A DNA stretch of 46,649 bases, from IMG/VR virus record IMGVR_UViG_3300003321_000115, positions 676 to 47,324 of that record; one strand, written 5' to 3'. The notes beneath the pieces are model-generated. The model saw only the letters and a program-made list of their open reading frames with translations, ran no database searches and had not been told where the DNA came from. Position numbers and translations under genes: made by a program. Below are positions 36,871 through 46,456 of the stretch, in pieces. Position 1 is the stretch's first letter; the number at the start of each line of letters is the position of its first letter. This DNA comes from a virus.

Positions 36871-38169
36871 ATGCCCACAGATTATTCACAAGATATTTCA
36901 CCATTTATTAATTTAAATGGTTATAATCCATCTCAATTTCTTCCTACATCTACAGGCACATCTGGTGGTGGAATACCTACTGGGCCACAGCCAACTATTC
37001 CCGGACAAACATCTTCCGGTAATGGATTATTTGGAACCAGTATTCCAGCATATATGGCTGGTCCCGGTGCTCAACAATTATCTGATTTATTTTCAGGTAA
37101 TTTTAATATGTGGGATGCTATTGACCCCACAGGATTACTTGGTGGATTATTTGGTGGTGGTCATCATTCTTCTGCACCGGGATTTCAACCTTATCAGCAA
37201 AATGGATATGTTTATTCTAAAGCTCCTACTGCTGCTAATGGTTATCCTAATCCTATTCCTGTTACAAATGTTCCCGGTGCAACACAAACAATTCAAGGAA
37301 CAGAGGGAACACAGGCTAATCAAGTTCGTGCATTACAGGATTTATTGCCATACTATCTTGATGCAATAAATAAAGGAAATCTTCAATCAGCCGTAGGTCA
37401 GCTTAATATTGCCAATGCTACTGCTGGTCCTTATCAGCAGTTGATGACTTCATTGTATAATACATATGGTCCCCAACTTAATGCTATTTCTAATGAGATA
37501 AATAGAAGAAATGCTCTTTCTGCTGCACAAACAGAGAATCAAGTATTAACTGGTCCCGGCACTGACTTAGTTAAGAATGCTTATAATCTTTCTCAAATAT
37601 ACGATAAACCATATTATGATACAAGACAAGCTGCCGCCGACCAAATTTCAAAACAGTTAGGCTCTATTGATTTAAATGGCGGTTTATCTGAAACAGAGCG
37701 AAATGAAATAGCTCAAGGATTAGCTCGTGAAGGAACAATGCGTGGAACTGCAAATGCTCCTTCTAATACTGATACAGTTGCAAATGCAATGAGATATGGT
37801 TCTGCTGGTAGACAACGTGTATTGCAGAATCAATCATTGTTATCTCAAGCAATCAATAATGCTTCTTCATTTATGCCAGCTTCTAAATCTGGTGTTGATG
37901 TATTTCAAGTTGCTACTGGTAAACCTTCAATGCCTAATGCTGGAAATAGTCTATTCTCTTCAACTGGAACTGGACCAACACAAGATTCTGCTTCATCACT
38001 TGGTTCATCTATGATTAGTAATATGACTGGATTACAGGGTCAGGCTAATCAACTATTAATGAACAGAGAAAATATACAGGCCAATAAGAAAGATTGGGCC
38101 GATTATCTTAATCAAACTATGTCATCGTTAGGTTCACTAACTGGATTAGCTGGTGGATTGCTTGGATAA
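36871..38169 (+). CDS. Probable internal virion protein A
   Basis: 432 residues. Gly/Pro/Ser-rich N-terminus (1-130) with hydrophobic glycine patches ('GLLGGLFGGG'), helical middle ('LQDLLPYYLDAINKGNLQSAVGQLNIANA') and a C-terminus with 'SLGSLTGLAGGLLG'. Low-complexity, membrane-active composition matches podovirus ejection proteins. First of three in a row (36871, 38198, 39344). Confidence 0.62.
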   Translation: MPTDYSQDISPFINLNGYNPSQFLPTSTGTSGGGIPTGPQPTIPGQTSSGNGLFGTSIPAYMAGPGAQQLSDLFSGNFNMWDAIDPTGLLGGLFGGGHHSSAPGFQPYQQNGYVYSKAPTAANGYPNPIPVTNVPGATQTIQGTEGTQANQVRALQDLLPYYLDAINKGNLQSAVGQLNIANATAGPYQQLMTSLYNTYGPQLNAISNEINRRNALSAAQTENQVLTGPGTDLVKNAYNLSQIYDKPYYDTRQAAADQISKQLGSIDLNGGLSETERNEIAQGLAREGTMRGTANAPSNTDTVANAMRYGSAGRQRVLQNQSLLSQAINNASSFMPASKSGVDVFQVATGKPSMPNAGNSLFSSTGTGPTQDSASSLGSSMISNMTGLQGQANQLLMNRENIQANKKDWADYLNQTMSSLGSLTGLAGGLLG

Positions 38170-38197
38170 ACAATAATTTATTTTAAAATACTTAAAT

Positions 38198-39337
38198 ATG
38201 AGTTCTAGACAAACTGGCCGTCTTTACAATAATCACGTTAATTTGTCATTTGGCAATAGAAATGACCCTGCTGGCAATCCATCATTGTTAGCTTCTCTTT
38301 TTGGACAAGATAATGTTACAGGTGGTGAAGGAGATACACCATACCAAGGTTCAGGTGGAATATTTGGTGGCCAAAGTAGAAGATTGGCAACATTACTAAA
38401 TGCTCAAAAGAATCAATCTAATCTTGATTTTCAGCACAATAAAGAATTAGAACAGATTGCACATGACCATGAAAAAGAAATGGAGAGATTAAAGAATGAA
38501 TTAACTGAAAAATTAAAATCATCTGATTATGTTCGTGGTCTTGCTGCTCAACATGATGTTCCTGTAGAAGCTATTGCAGGACAGCTTGGAGAACAATTAA
38601 CACAAACTGCAAATCTCAAACAAGGATTAACCAATAAGTCATTACAGAAACCAAACGCTCAACTATCTGCTGACATGGGTGTTAATATGGGACTAGCTGG
38701 AATGAAACCAGTTGATTTAAAACTTGAAGCTCCACAAGGTTCTGTTGCATCTGGTCCTACAGTTCCCGGTGTTCCAACTAGAACTGCTTCTGGTGCATTA
38801 CCAACACAAACTACAGAAGTTATTCATGGTCCCGGTGGAATACCAATGCCGATAACTAGGCAATCTTATATTCCCGGTAAAATTTCTTCTTCTGTAAATC
38901 CTCTTACATATGACCAAGCTTCACAATTACCTCCCGGTGGTGCTGGACCTAATCCTAATTTAGTTGCTGGAGATGCTATTTCTGGAATGACTTCTCCATC
39001 AAGAGGAATGTTGATGGGAAATACTAATAATGGAACTCCACCTTTATCAGCAACTCCGGGATTAGATTTATCTGGAATGGGATTGCCAAGTGTTCAAGAT
39101 TTAATGAATCCTAATGGTCCCTCAGGAGGAACAAAAACTGCAAATGGATTAGCTCCTATTCCTGCTCTTAAACAAGATTCTAATGGAAATATGCTTAATC
39201 CCGGAATGCCCATGACAAATAATCCAGCAGTTAGTAGTCAGGACTACTCTCCTACATTGGATGAATTTCGTCAATATATGTTAAAACTTCAGCAGGATAT
39301 GCAGAATGGTGTTATACCTGATACTTCTAAATATTAG
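38198..39337 (+). CDS. Probable internal virion protein B
   Basis: 379 residues. A coiled-coil near 75-105 ('NKELEQIAHDHEKEMERLKNELTEKLK') within a Gly/Pro/Asn-rich, largely disordered chain. No catalytic motif. Between the two other ejection-type proteins; a scaffold or core protein of the ejection complex is likely. Confidence 0.6.
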   Translation: MSSRQTGRLYNNHVNLSFGNRNDPAGNPSLLASLFGQDNVTGGEGDTPYQGSGGIFGGQSRRLATLLNAQKNQSNLDFQHNKELEQIAHDHEKEMERLKNELTEKLKSSDYVRGLAAQHDVPVEAIAGQLGEQLTQTANLKQGLTNKSLQKPNAQLSADMGVNMGLAGMKPVDLKLEAPQGSVASGPTVPGVPTRTASGALPTQTTEVIHGPGGIPMPITRQSYIPGKISSSVNPLTYDQASQLPPGGAGPNPNLVAGDAISGMTSPSRGMLMGNTNNGTPPLSATPGLDLSGMGLPSVQDLMNPNGPSGGTKTANGLAPIPALKQDSNGNMLNPGMPMTNNPAVSSQDYSPTLDEFRQYMLKLQQDMQNGVIPDTSKY

Positions 39338-39343
39338 TAAGAT

Positions 39344-42300
39344 ATGCCTCTACAACCATATCAAAGAGATTGGCTAATTCAGCAACAGGGTTTTGACCCT
39401 GCTAGGTATACATTATCTGATGATGAATCAGAAATTATACCTAAGCCTGTTAATTTACAGCCAGCTTTAAATCCAACTCCATATCCAGATAAAATTCAAA
39501 CAGCACCACAGAAGTCAAGTGCAACAAGTGCATTTATAACTTCTGCTGAAGAGAATGCTTTTCCTTCTCTTATGTCTGGTGTTGGAGCAGGAGCAGCATT
39601 AACTGGAATTGGAACAGTTCTAGATATGACTGGAGCAGGTTCATTAGTTGGAATACCTCTTCAAATTCTAGGAACAATGGCTGCTGGTTATGGTGCAAAT
39701 CGTTTAGCTAGACAAGTTCAACGTAATTATCAATCACCGGAGTTTCAACAGGAAGTTGCTCAAGCACAAACTGAACATCCAACTGCATCTGCTTTAGGTT
39801 CACTTGCTACAATTCCTCTATCTGGATTAAATCCTAGTCCCGGAAATCTTAGATTGGCGGGACAAGCAATTCCAAAATTAATTCAAGGTCAATCTGCAAC
39901 GGCGGATGAATTAGGAGCATTACTTAATACTGGTATTGGTGCTGGATTAGGTGTTGCACAACCATTAGCTGAATCTGCTGTTAGTGGACAACCAATGCCA
40001 TCATGGAAAGATTTATTGCTTTCTGGTGCAACTGGTGCTGTATTTAGTAAAGCAAATCCTCTTGGTAGATTGATGGGCTTTCATAATGTAGAATCCGGTG
40101 CTAATGAACCTACTGCTGCGATGTTAGATAGGATTCGCAGACAACCGGCAGAACAACAGCTAAGTGCATCTCCCGGTGGAGATATTAATCAAACTCCTTT
40201 TCTACAAGAAACTTCAACACAGAAGCAGGAAGGTAAAAACATTCCTAAAGTTAATGAAGAAGGTAATGTTGAATGGAAAGGTTCAACATATAAGATGACA
40301 GATGCTGGACTTCGCAAGCTTGCGAAAGACAGTGATGGAATGTGGGATTTTACACAAACTGTTCAAGATACAACTCAACAGCAACAAGAAGCAATGGCTG
40401 GTGAAGGTGGAGTTGGTCCTGAAGTTACTAAAGAATTTCATGATACTCTAGCTGATGAAATTGCCGAGGACCAAGCTAAAGTTGCTCGTAGTAATATAAT
40501 TAAATCTCAAAAGATTAGAAATGAATCTAATCAACAAGAGCTTGAAATTCAAGCGCGGGAACAACAAGCACAACAAGAATCACAACAGCGTGCTAGAGAG
40601 TTTGATTTAGCAAAACAAGAATTAGCAAATCAACGTCTAAAAGAAAATATAGATTTGATTAATGCTGAAATTCAACGTAGACAATTAGCTGGACCTGAGA
40701 ATTATCTCAAGCTTGCGAAAGGAAAAAAGAAGCCTGTTGAACCATTACCGGAACAGACTCCTGAAGATATTAAAGATTTAGAAGCTAGAGAAATTGAAGC
40801 TAGATTGTCTGGCGAACAGAAACCTAAATACCAAGAAAAGAGTAATATAGCAACTCCACAAGAAGAGAGTGTTGCCGCCGAATTAAAATCTCAAGGATTG
40901 TCTGGTAAGTTAACACAGGCTTGGTTAACAATGGCTCAAAAGATTGGCCTTCTTCGCAATATTGAGATACATGAAGATGGAACAATTATCAATTCTGAGA
41001 ATAAGCAGCCTGTTGCGGGGCAAACTTTGGCTAGACAGGGTTTGAATGAAGTTATCACAAAACTCAACCCTAAATTAGCAGCGGCGGATACTCCTTATCA
41101 TGAGGAATTTCATTCATTTGTTAATGATTTACGAAATTCTCCAAGAGCTAGAGATAGAGCTATTGTTGAAAAATATGATGCTCTAACTTCAAAAAATAAA
41201 GATTATCTAGCATGGAAAGAAAAACGTGATGCAGCAGAGCTTAATTCAACACCAGAAGAATTTCAAGCAACAAATGCAGGAGCAGAATCTATTAGAAGGG
41301 CCATTGCTGATGAATCACCTTGGCGTAAATGGTGGAATGATTTATCTGCCTATTCACGAACTCGTTTTGGCGAACATGGAACAATGGAAGATTTTCAGCG
41401 AATCTTGCATTATAAACTACTTCACGACCCATCTTTTGAGAAAGTATTTGGAAAACAAAACAGATTGGCGGTTGCTGGATTACCTTCTACTGCACCGGCA
41501 AATCAAGAAGAGTCTAACATTGGAGGAACTCCACAACAAGAGTATACACCAGAAGATAAAGCAGAACACACTAGATTAGGCTTAGAAATTCAACGATTAA
41601 CTCGTGAAAAGAAGTGGGATGAAATTCCTGCTGTATGGCAGCAGTTTGAAAACATTAGAAATAAATATAAAGGTGCTGCTCCTAAGAATCAAGAATCCTC
41701 TAATTTTAATCCAGAAGAAGAACAGAAAAGATTAAATGAGGAAACCGGTGAATCTGCTAAAACGCCGCCAAAAGATTTAGAGGTTAGAACTCTCATAAAT
41801 AATGCCTATACTCACACAGACGATGCTTCAATTAATCCAGCAGCGGCAGATGAGATTCATCATCTTTTAAAAAATGAGGTAGACTGGCCTGTAAATAGTA
41901 AAGTGGCGAAAGAGTTAAACAGGAAAGATTTTGATACACTAGACCCTGAACATTGGAAGAGTGTTCTAGATGAATACAACAAAGAACAGTTCCTTTATCC
42001 TTCTCCGGTTCAGCAAGAAACAACTAAGAATACTGAGCCTAAACAACAATCAAAACCAATTGAAGTGCCAAGAGAAGTTCCATCTTCCAGTGAAGTGGAA
42101 ACCAAGCCAAAAGTTCAACATAGAACTCAAAAAGATAAAGTAGAAAAGGGGCCGGCATTTACACCGGGTGAAAAAGTTTCCTCTTTAATTCCCGGCGGCA
42201 ATGTTGGCAAACCATCTTCTGAATTAGAGAGTAAAATGTCCAAGAAAAAGATTCTTTCTCCTGAAGAAATACAGGCTGAAAGAAAATCTGTTGAAGAATC

Positions 42301-45013
42301 TTGGAAAGCTGTAGATGCTGTTAAAACTCCTGAGCAAGCTAAAGGAATGATGGCACAATTAGAAGCACAATATCAATCTGCTACTGAACGTAGAAATGAG
42401 GCTAGAAGAAAAAATGATATTGATGCACAAGATAAAGCTGTTGCTCGGCAAGTTGGAATTAGAACACAGATTGATTATCTTGGTAGAAAATTCTCCGTTA
42501 GACAACCTGAGCTACCATCTAATCAAGAAGCATCTGCTTTTTCTAGTCTAGGAGAAGATGAACCTCGATTGAATTTTAGAGTTCATGAATTCTCAGATGA
42601 TTTAGAAAAACATGATTTACCATATCATTCTCTAGGAATTACTCGTCCATTATTGGATGAAGTTCGTAGAGTTGGTGGAGATTCTGGTAATAAGTTGGCA
42701 GATAGTATTCAAAAATACTATACTGATAAGGATTCCATATATGGAAGAGGGATTACTCCAATTCTCAATGCTGCGAAAGGACTTAGTGATTCTCAAATAC
42801 AGAAAGTTGAAAATGCTCTTATCATGGAGAATAGGAGAAAATCGTCCTATAGGGATATATTGGACAGTAAACAGCAAGCACTTTATGATGCGGTTCGTGA
42901 TTCGTTAAGGCAAAAACAGGAAGAACAAATTGAAGCTGGACAACCTGTAACTGATATTGGTAAAGATGGAAAATTAATTCATCGTCTACCTCAAGTTGAC
43001 CCATTCTATTATCCAAATAGAATAAATCCTCAAGTTGCTGAAGTATTAACCGAACGACCTAATTCACGCGCCGCCAAAAATTTAGAACAAGATTTTATAG
43101 AATATCATGTTAGGATGGGTAATACTCCTGAACAGGCTCAAGAAAAGTTTAATTCTATTGTTGAAGCTTATGATACAGGAGAGCCAAATCTAACTTCATT
43201 TGGTGCTGTTCGTAAAGCAGAAGGAATTGGATTACCTGATTCTTGGATGAGAGAAGGACTACTGAAGAATATGAATTCATATTTCAATAGAGTTTCTGCC
43301 GATAGAGCATTTCATGATAATATTGAAACTAATCCTGAAGTTGCTAAATCTATTGGAATAAACAATGATGCTTATGGTAAACCTTGGGACGAAAATACTC
43401 CTGAACCAGAAATGGATTTAGAAGGTATTCCAGAAGTTAAACAAGTGATGGACCAAATTCGTGGAGAACCATATGATAAAGATGAAGCAAAACTTAAACT
43501 TTGGAGTCGCCTTGCTACTTCTTTGTTTCTTGGACCTCTCACTAATATTCATATTGCTGCTTCATCTGTAGCAAAATCTCTCGAATATCTTGGTGCAGAT
43601 GCTCCTGCTGCGATAACACATGCTTTAGCAAATATATCCGATGGTTATGCTAAGTCACTTGAAACTGGATATTCCAGAAAGAATCTTACAAGATTTAGAG
43701 ATATACTGGATATTAATAATACTGCACAAGAGAAATTACAGGCGCGTGCAAATATCATTGCTAAACTTAATGGCCGCGATGTAACTAATGCTTTCACTAA
43801 GGGATTCCTTCAAAATATTGGTGAATGGGTTATTCACAATAAATTGATAGCTGCTGAAGCTGGTGATAAACATGCTCAAGATATTATTAAAAGAATTGAC
43901 CCAGATTGGACTCCAGATAAAGAATATACTCCTGAACAGATTCAAGAACTTGGTTCACAGTTTGGTAGTATAATTCATGGTGCCCATGATGCAAGAACAT
44001 TGCCGGGATGGATGTTAAAAGATACTGCTATACAACCATTCTTTCAATTAATGTCTTGGAATGTGGCTCAAACTAATTCATGGTTGAGGCATGTTTGGAC
44101 TCCTGCAACTGAGGGAAATCTAACTCCATTACTGTTATCAACTCTAGGTTCTGCTGTTGGAGGATATTTAATTAAAGAGGCGCGGGAAAAACTCGGAGAT
44201 AAAAAGAGTGCAATGCCGGGATTGCAGGATATTATAAATTCATCTCGTGGAATAAAAGGTAACATTCCTGCACTTGCTTATTCTTTAATGGGAATGAGTT
44301 CTTATGTAGGATACATGGGAATTCTTTCTACTGCTGCAAAAGCTGCTGGCGATTTGTGGTTTAAAAATATTCCACAAGCTGCTGCATTTCCTCTTGATGA
44401 AGTTGTATCCTCTTTAGCCTATAGACCTGCACAAGCTATCTCAGCTTTATTGAATGATAAATCTATACAGACACCAGAAGATTATATCAATGTTGGAACA
44501 AAACTAGCAACAGATTTAGTTAAAGAGAATGTTCAATTTGGCCGTATAATTACATCTTGGCTTGCTAGAGATAAAGATTTGATGCCAACAGAGAATTACT
44601 ACAAAGAATTAAATAAGAAAACTTCTGATTTACGAAGATTTAAAATGGTAGAAGGTCTACCTTATGAAGCTCAAACTGCTTCTACTGGAAATCCTTATAT
44701 GGATTTACCAATGAAGAAATTCAAACATTCACAAGATGTTGGAGAAGCAGCAGAAATGATTCCACAGCTTATTGAGAATGCAGTCAATAAGGCTAATGGA
44801 AACTATGATGTATTAAGAAGTGAACTCCATAAATTAAAAGCAAATGTTTATGAAACAATTCCATCATGGGAATCTGCACCACAATCATTTGCTAAATATA
44901 TGGAGTTCATAAGGAAGAGAGACGGAGATGAGGCAGCCAACAATTTAATTGCTGACTACCTCACACATAGAGCTATCAATGAATATAAGGGAAGTCTTAT
45001 TCCTACTTTGTAG
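39344..45013 (+). CDS. Giant internal virion (ejection) protein with HEXXH motif
   Basis: 1889 residues. An N-terminal Gly/Ala-rich membrane-like stretch (about 70-125), long Gln/Glu-rich helices (350-470), then HEEFH at residues 586-590 in 'TPYHEEFHSFVNDLRNS', a zincin-type metal site with downstream acidic residues. Several charged coiled-coil regions (up to about 1050) are followed by a helical C-terminal part with hydrophobic patches (from about 1390, including 'LATSLFLGPLTNIHIAASSVAKS' and 'GNIPALAYSLMGMSSYVGYMG'). Matches the domain style of large polyvalent/ejection proteins of podoviruses. Probably injected with DNA and may cut cell-wall or host proteins. Convergent overlap of 11 bases with thyX. 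Confidence 0.75.
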   Translation: MPLQPYQRDWLIQQQGFDPARYTLSDDESEIIPKPVNLQPALNPTPYPDKIQTAPQKSSATSAFITSAEENAFPSLMSGVGAGAALTGIGTVLDMTGAGSLVGIPLQILGTMAAGYGANRLARQVQRNYQSPEFQQEVAQAQTEHPTASALGSLATIPLSGLNPSPGNLRLAGQAIPKLIQGQSATADELGALLNTGIGAGLGVAQPLAESAVSGQPMPSWKDLLLSGATGAVFSKANPLGRLMGFHNVESGANEPTAAMLDRIRRQPAEQQLSASPGGDINQTPFLQETSTQKQEGKNIPKVNEEGNVEWKGSTYKMTDAGLRKLAKDSDGMWDFTQTVQDTTQQQQEAMAGEGGVGPEVTKEFHDTLADEIAEDQAKVARSNIIKSQKIRNESNQQELEIQAREQQAQQESQQRAREFDLAKQELANQRLKENIDLINAEIQRRQLAGPENYLKLAKGKKKPVEPLPEQTPEDIKDLEAREIEARLSGEQKPKYQEKSNIATPQEESVAAELKSQGLSGKLTQAWLTMAQKIGLLRNIEIHEDGTIINSENKQPVAGQTLARQGLNEVITKLNPKLAAADTPYHEEFHSFVNDLRNSPRARDRAIVEKYDALTSKNKDYLAWKEKRDAAELNSTPEEFQATNAGAESIRRAIADESPWRKWWNDLSAYSRTRFGEHGTMEDFQRILHYKLLHDPSFEKVFGKQNRLAVAGLPSTAPANQEESNIGGTPQQEYTPEDKAEHTRLGLEIQRLTREKKWDEIPAVWQQFENIRNKYKGAAPKNQESSNFNPEEEQKRLNEETGESAKTPPKDLEVRTLINNAYTHTDDASINPAAADEIHHLLKNEVDWPVNSKVAKELNRKDFDTLDPEHWKSVLDEYNKEQFLYPSPVQQETTKNTEPKQQSKPIEVPREVPSSSEVETKPKVQHRTQKDKVEKGPAFTPGEKVSSLIPGGNVGKPSSELESKMSKKKILSPEEIQAERKSVEESWKAVDAVKTPEQAKGMMAQLEAQYQSATERRNEARRKNDIDAQDKAVARQVGIRTQIDYLGRKFSVRQPELPSNQEASAFSSLGEDEPRLNFRVHEFSDDLEKHDLPYHSLGITRPLLDEVRRVGGDSGNKLADSIQKYYTDKDSIYGRGITPILNAAKGLSDSQIQKVENALIMENRRKSSYRDILDSKQQALYDAVRDSLRQKQEEQIEAGQPVTDIGKDGKLIHRLPQVDPFYYPNRINPQVAEVLTERPNSRAAKNLEQDFIEYHVRMGNTPEQAQEKFNSIVEAYDTGEPNLTSFGAVRKAEGIGLPDSWMREGLLKNMNSYFNRVSADRAFHDNIETNPEVAKSIGINNDAYGKPWDENTPEPEMDLEGIPEVKQVMDQIRGEPYDKDEAKLKLWSRLATSLFLGPLTNIHIAASSVAKSLEYLGADAPAAITHALANISDGYAKSLETGYSRKNLTRFRDILDINNTAQEKLQARANIIAKLNGRDVTNAFTKGFLQNIGEWVIHNKLIAAEAGDKHAQDIIKRIDPDWTPDKEYTPEQIQELGSQFGSIIHGAHDARTLPGWMLKDTAIQPFFQLMSWNVAQTNSWLRHVWTPATEGNLTPLLLSTLGSAVGGYLIKEAREKLGDKKSAMPGLQDIINSSRGIKGNIPALAYSLMGMSSYVGYMGILSTAAKAAGDLWFKNIPQAAAFPLDEVVSSLAYRPAQAISALLNDKSIQTPEDYINVGTKLATDLVKENVQFGRIITSWLARDKDLMPTENYYKELNKKTSDLRRFKMVEGLPYEAQTASTGNPYMDLPMKKFKHSQDVGEAAEMIPQLIENAVNKANGNYDVLRSELHKLKANVYETIPSWESAPQSFAKYMEFIRKRDGDEAANNLIADYLTHRAINEYKGSLIPTL

Positions 45014-45698
45014 TCATATCTACACAAGGAAATTTAAAATCCTCGTAAGCTTCCATTGTCCAAGGAAATAGGGATTGCAATATAGATTTTATTGCTTTCC
45101 CGTATTGTTGATGTTCCCATTGTGCATGAGGGTCATCACGAAGCATTGTGAAATGTAAAAGATTTCTAAGATTCCAAGTTGCATATATTTCTGTGTAGAT
45201 ACCAACAGGCAATACTAATCTGGCCATTTCTTTTGCAACTCCACCGTGAAGTAAACATTGATAATGCCTATAAGATTCTTTATAGGATTCTTCAAGATGT
45301 TCAGTCATTAAACTTTGACTTATTTCTTTAGATTCTTCGCTTCCCTGTTTATTTGTTGTAGACTGTTTCCTCCAAACTTCAGGTATATAGAATTCATCTG
45401 GTAATTCTGTATATCTCGCCGAAACTTCATTTATAGATTGTGTCCTATGTCTGACGTATTGTCTCATGACAAATATAGGCATTTTTATATTTAATGTCAC
45501 ACAGCACATTTCAAAAGGAGAAGTGTGTTTATTTTTCCATAGATACCTCAAGAGTTTTCTATCGTTTTCTTCTCCTTTGCTGGAGGATTTATAGCTAACT
45601 CTAGCTGCTTCAAGAATACGTTTATCATCTCCCATGTGGTCGATATAACGAACGTATCCTTTATCTAATACTTTTAGTTCTGTTCCTTTTTCTATCAT
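45003..45698 (-). CDS. thyX: Flavin-dependent thymidylate synthase
   Basis: 231 residues. The ThyX signature RHRxxSxNExSxRY is present as 'RHRTQSINEVSARY' near residues 82-95. 'HTSPFEMCCVTLNIKMPIFVMRQ' before it and 'LPVGIYTEIYATWNLRNLLHFTMLRDDPHAQWEHQQYGK' after it are the usual flanks, with the conserved R and H of the FAD/dUMP site. Makes dTMP from dUMP using FAD and methylene-THF for phage DNA synthesis. Length is normal. Its 3' end overlaps the giant virion gene by 11 bases on the opposite strand. Confidence 0.95.
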   Translation of the reverse strand: MIEKGTELKVLDKGYVRYIDHMGDDKRILEAARVSYKSSSKGEENDRKLLRYLWKNKHTSPFEMCCVTLNIKMPIFVMRQYVRHRTQSINEVSARYTELPDEFYIPEVWRKQSTTNKQGSEESKEISQSLMTEHLEESYKESYRHYQCLLHGGVAKEMARLVLPVGIYTEIYATWNLRNLLHFTMLRDDPHAQWEHQQYGKAIKSILQSLFPWTMEAYEDFKFPCVDMTTK

Positions 45699-45708
45699 AG
45701 TGTTTTAG

Positions 45709-46185
45709 TTATGGATTATATGGATGTATACCGTGTGTTCTCCAAAATTTAACATTGTTTGTTCCAATATATACAGTTATATTGAAGTTTGTTTGAGGTA
45801 GAGATGATTTTGCATAGATAGTTCCACCTACCCAGTAGAAATTAGTTCCATATTGAAATCCACATTCAACATAATTTGTGGGGTCAATATGATACCAATT
45901 TACTTTATCTACTGATTCCTGAATTTCCCACATATAATTGGAATAATCAGTAGGATATGATAGAGTAATAAATCTATCAATCGGTTTTTGTTTTGCTTGT
46001 GGAACTGTAAAAGACTCTGGTGCAATTAATTTCTGAGGAACCCTTGGAGAAGGTGCTTTCTTAGGAATGAGAACTGGAGGAATTGGAGGTTCAGTTGGTG
46101 CTGGATTATTTGTAGACCGGCATCCCTGATTCAACAACAGGAGGATTAGACAACTCACGATGGATATACTTGACTTGTGTTTCAT
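45709..46185 (-). CDS. Lipoprotein with Pro-rich linker, o-spanin-like
   Basis: 158 residues from the ATG at 46185. Signal peptide MKHKSSISIVSCLILLLLNQGC with lipobox LNQGC, then a Pro-rich linker ('NPAPTEPPIPPVLIPKKAPSPRVPQK') and a beta domain containing 'WEIQESVDKVNWYHI', a motif style common in Verrucomicrobiota. Its first 80 bases overlap the membrane protein gene 46106-46456 in another frame, as in Rz/Rz1 spanin pairs. It could be the outer-membrane subunit of a spanin, though the extra beta domain is larger than usual. Confidence 0.62.
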   Translation of the reverse strand: MKHKSSISIVSCLILLLLNQGCRSTNNPAPTEPPIPPVLIPKKAPSPRVPQKLIAPESFTVPQAKQKPIDRFITLSYPTDYSNYMWEIQESVDKVNWYHIDPTNYVECGFQYGTNFYWVGGTIYAKSSLPQTNFNITVYIGTNNVKFWRTHGIHPYNP

Positions 46186-46456
46186 ATGATGGTAGGTTAA
46201 GTTCAAACTGTAAAACACCGACATTGTTACTTGTAATAAAAAATATGTTACTATGTCCCGGCCAAGGATTAGGAACAATAGTGCAAGCTATTTGATTTTC
46301 ATCTTTAGCTCTTCCATAAACAACCTGCATAACTTTAGATACAGGTAATTGCTTTTCATACATTTTTGTGTATAAAGTTGCAGCAATAACAAATCCCGCC
46401 GAAAATCCTATAAATAACGGCACCTTGGATTTATCAACGCTGTCGAATAGCATCAT
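46106..46456 (-). CDS. Single-pass membrane protein, i-spanin-like partner
   Basis: About 116 residues from the ATG at 46456; a TTG at 46471 would add five. One transmembrane helix near the N-terminus ('VPLFIGFSAGFVIAATLYT') then an outside region that is mixed rather than a clear coiled coil ('QPVSKVMQVVYGRAK'-like, 'NIFFITSNNVGVLQFELNLP'). Overlaps the lipoprotein gene by 80 bases. Topology fits an i-spanin; lack of a long coiled coil is against. Moderately sure it is a real membrane protein. Confidence 0.55.
   Translation of the reverse strand: MMLFDSVDKSKVPLFIGFSAGFVIAATLYTKMYEKQLPVSKVMQVVYGRAKDENQIACTIVPNPWPGHSNIFFITSNNVGVLQFELNLPSYETQVKYIHRELSNPPVVESGMPVYK

Noticed and set aside
39344-45013. 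Giant protein as an N4-type virion RNA polymerase
   Set aside because: Tempting because of hairpin arrays and a very large virion protein, but I see no T7-like RNA polymerase motifs in the 1889 residues, and the protein ends with hydrophobic and coiled-coil parts instead.
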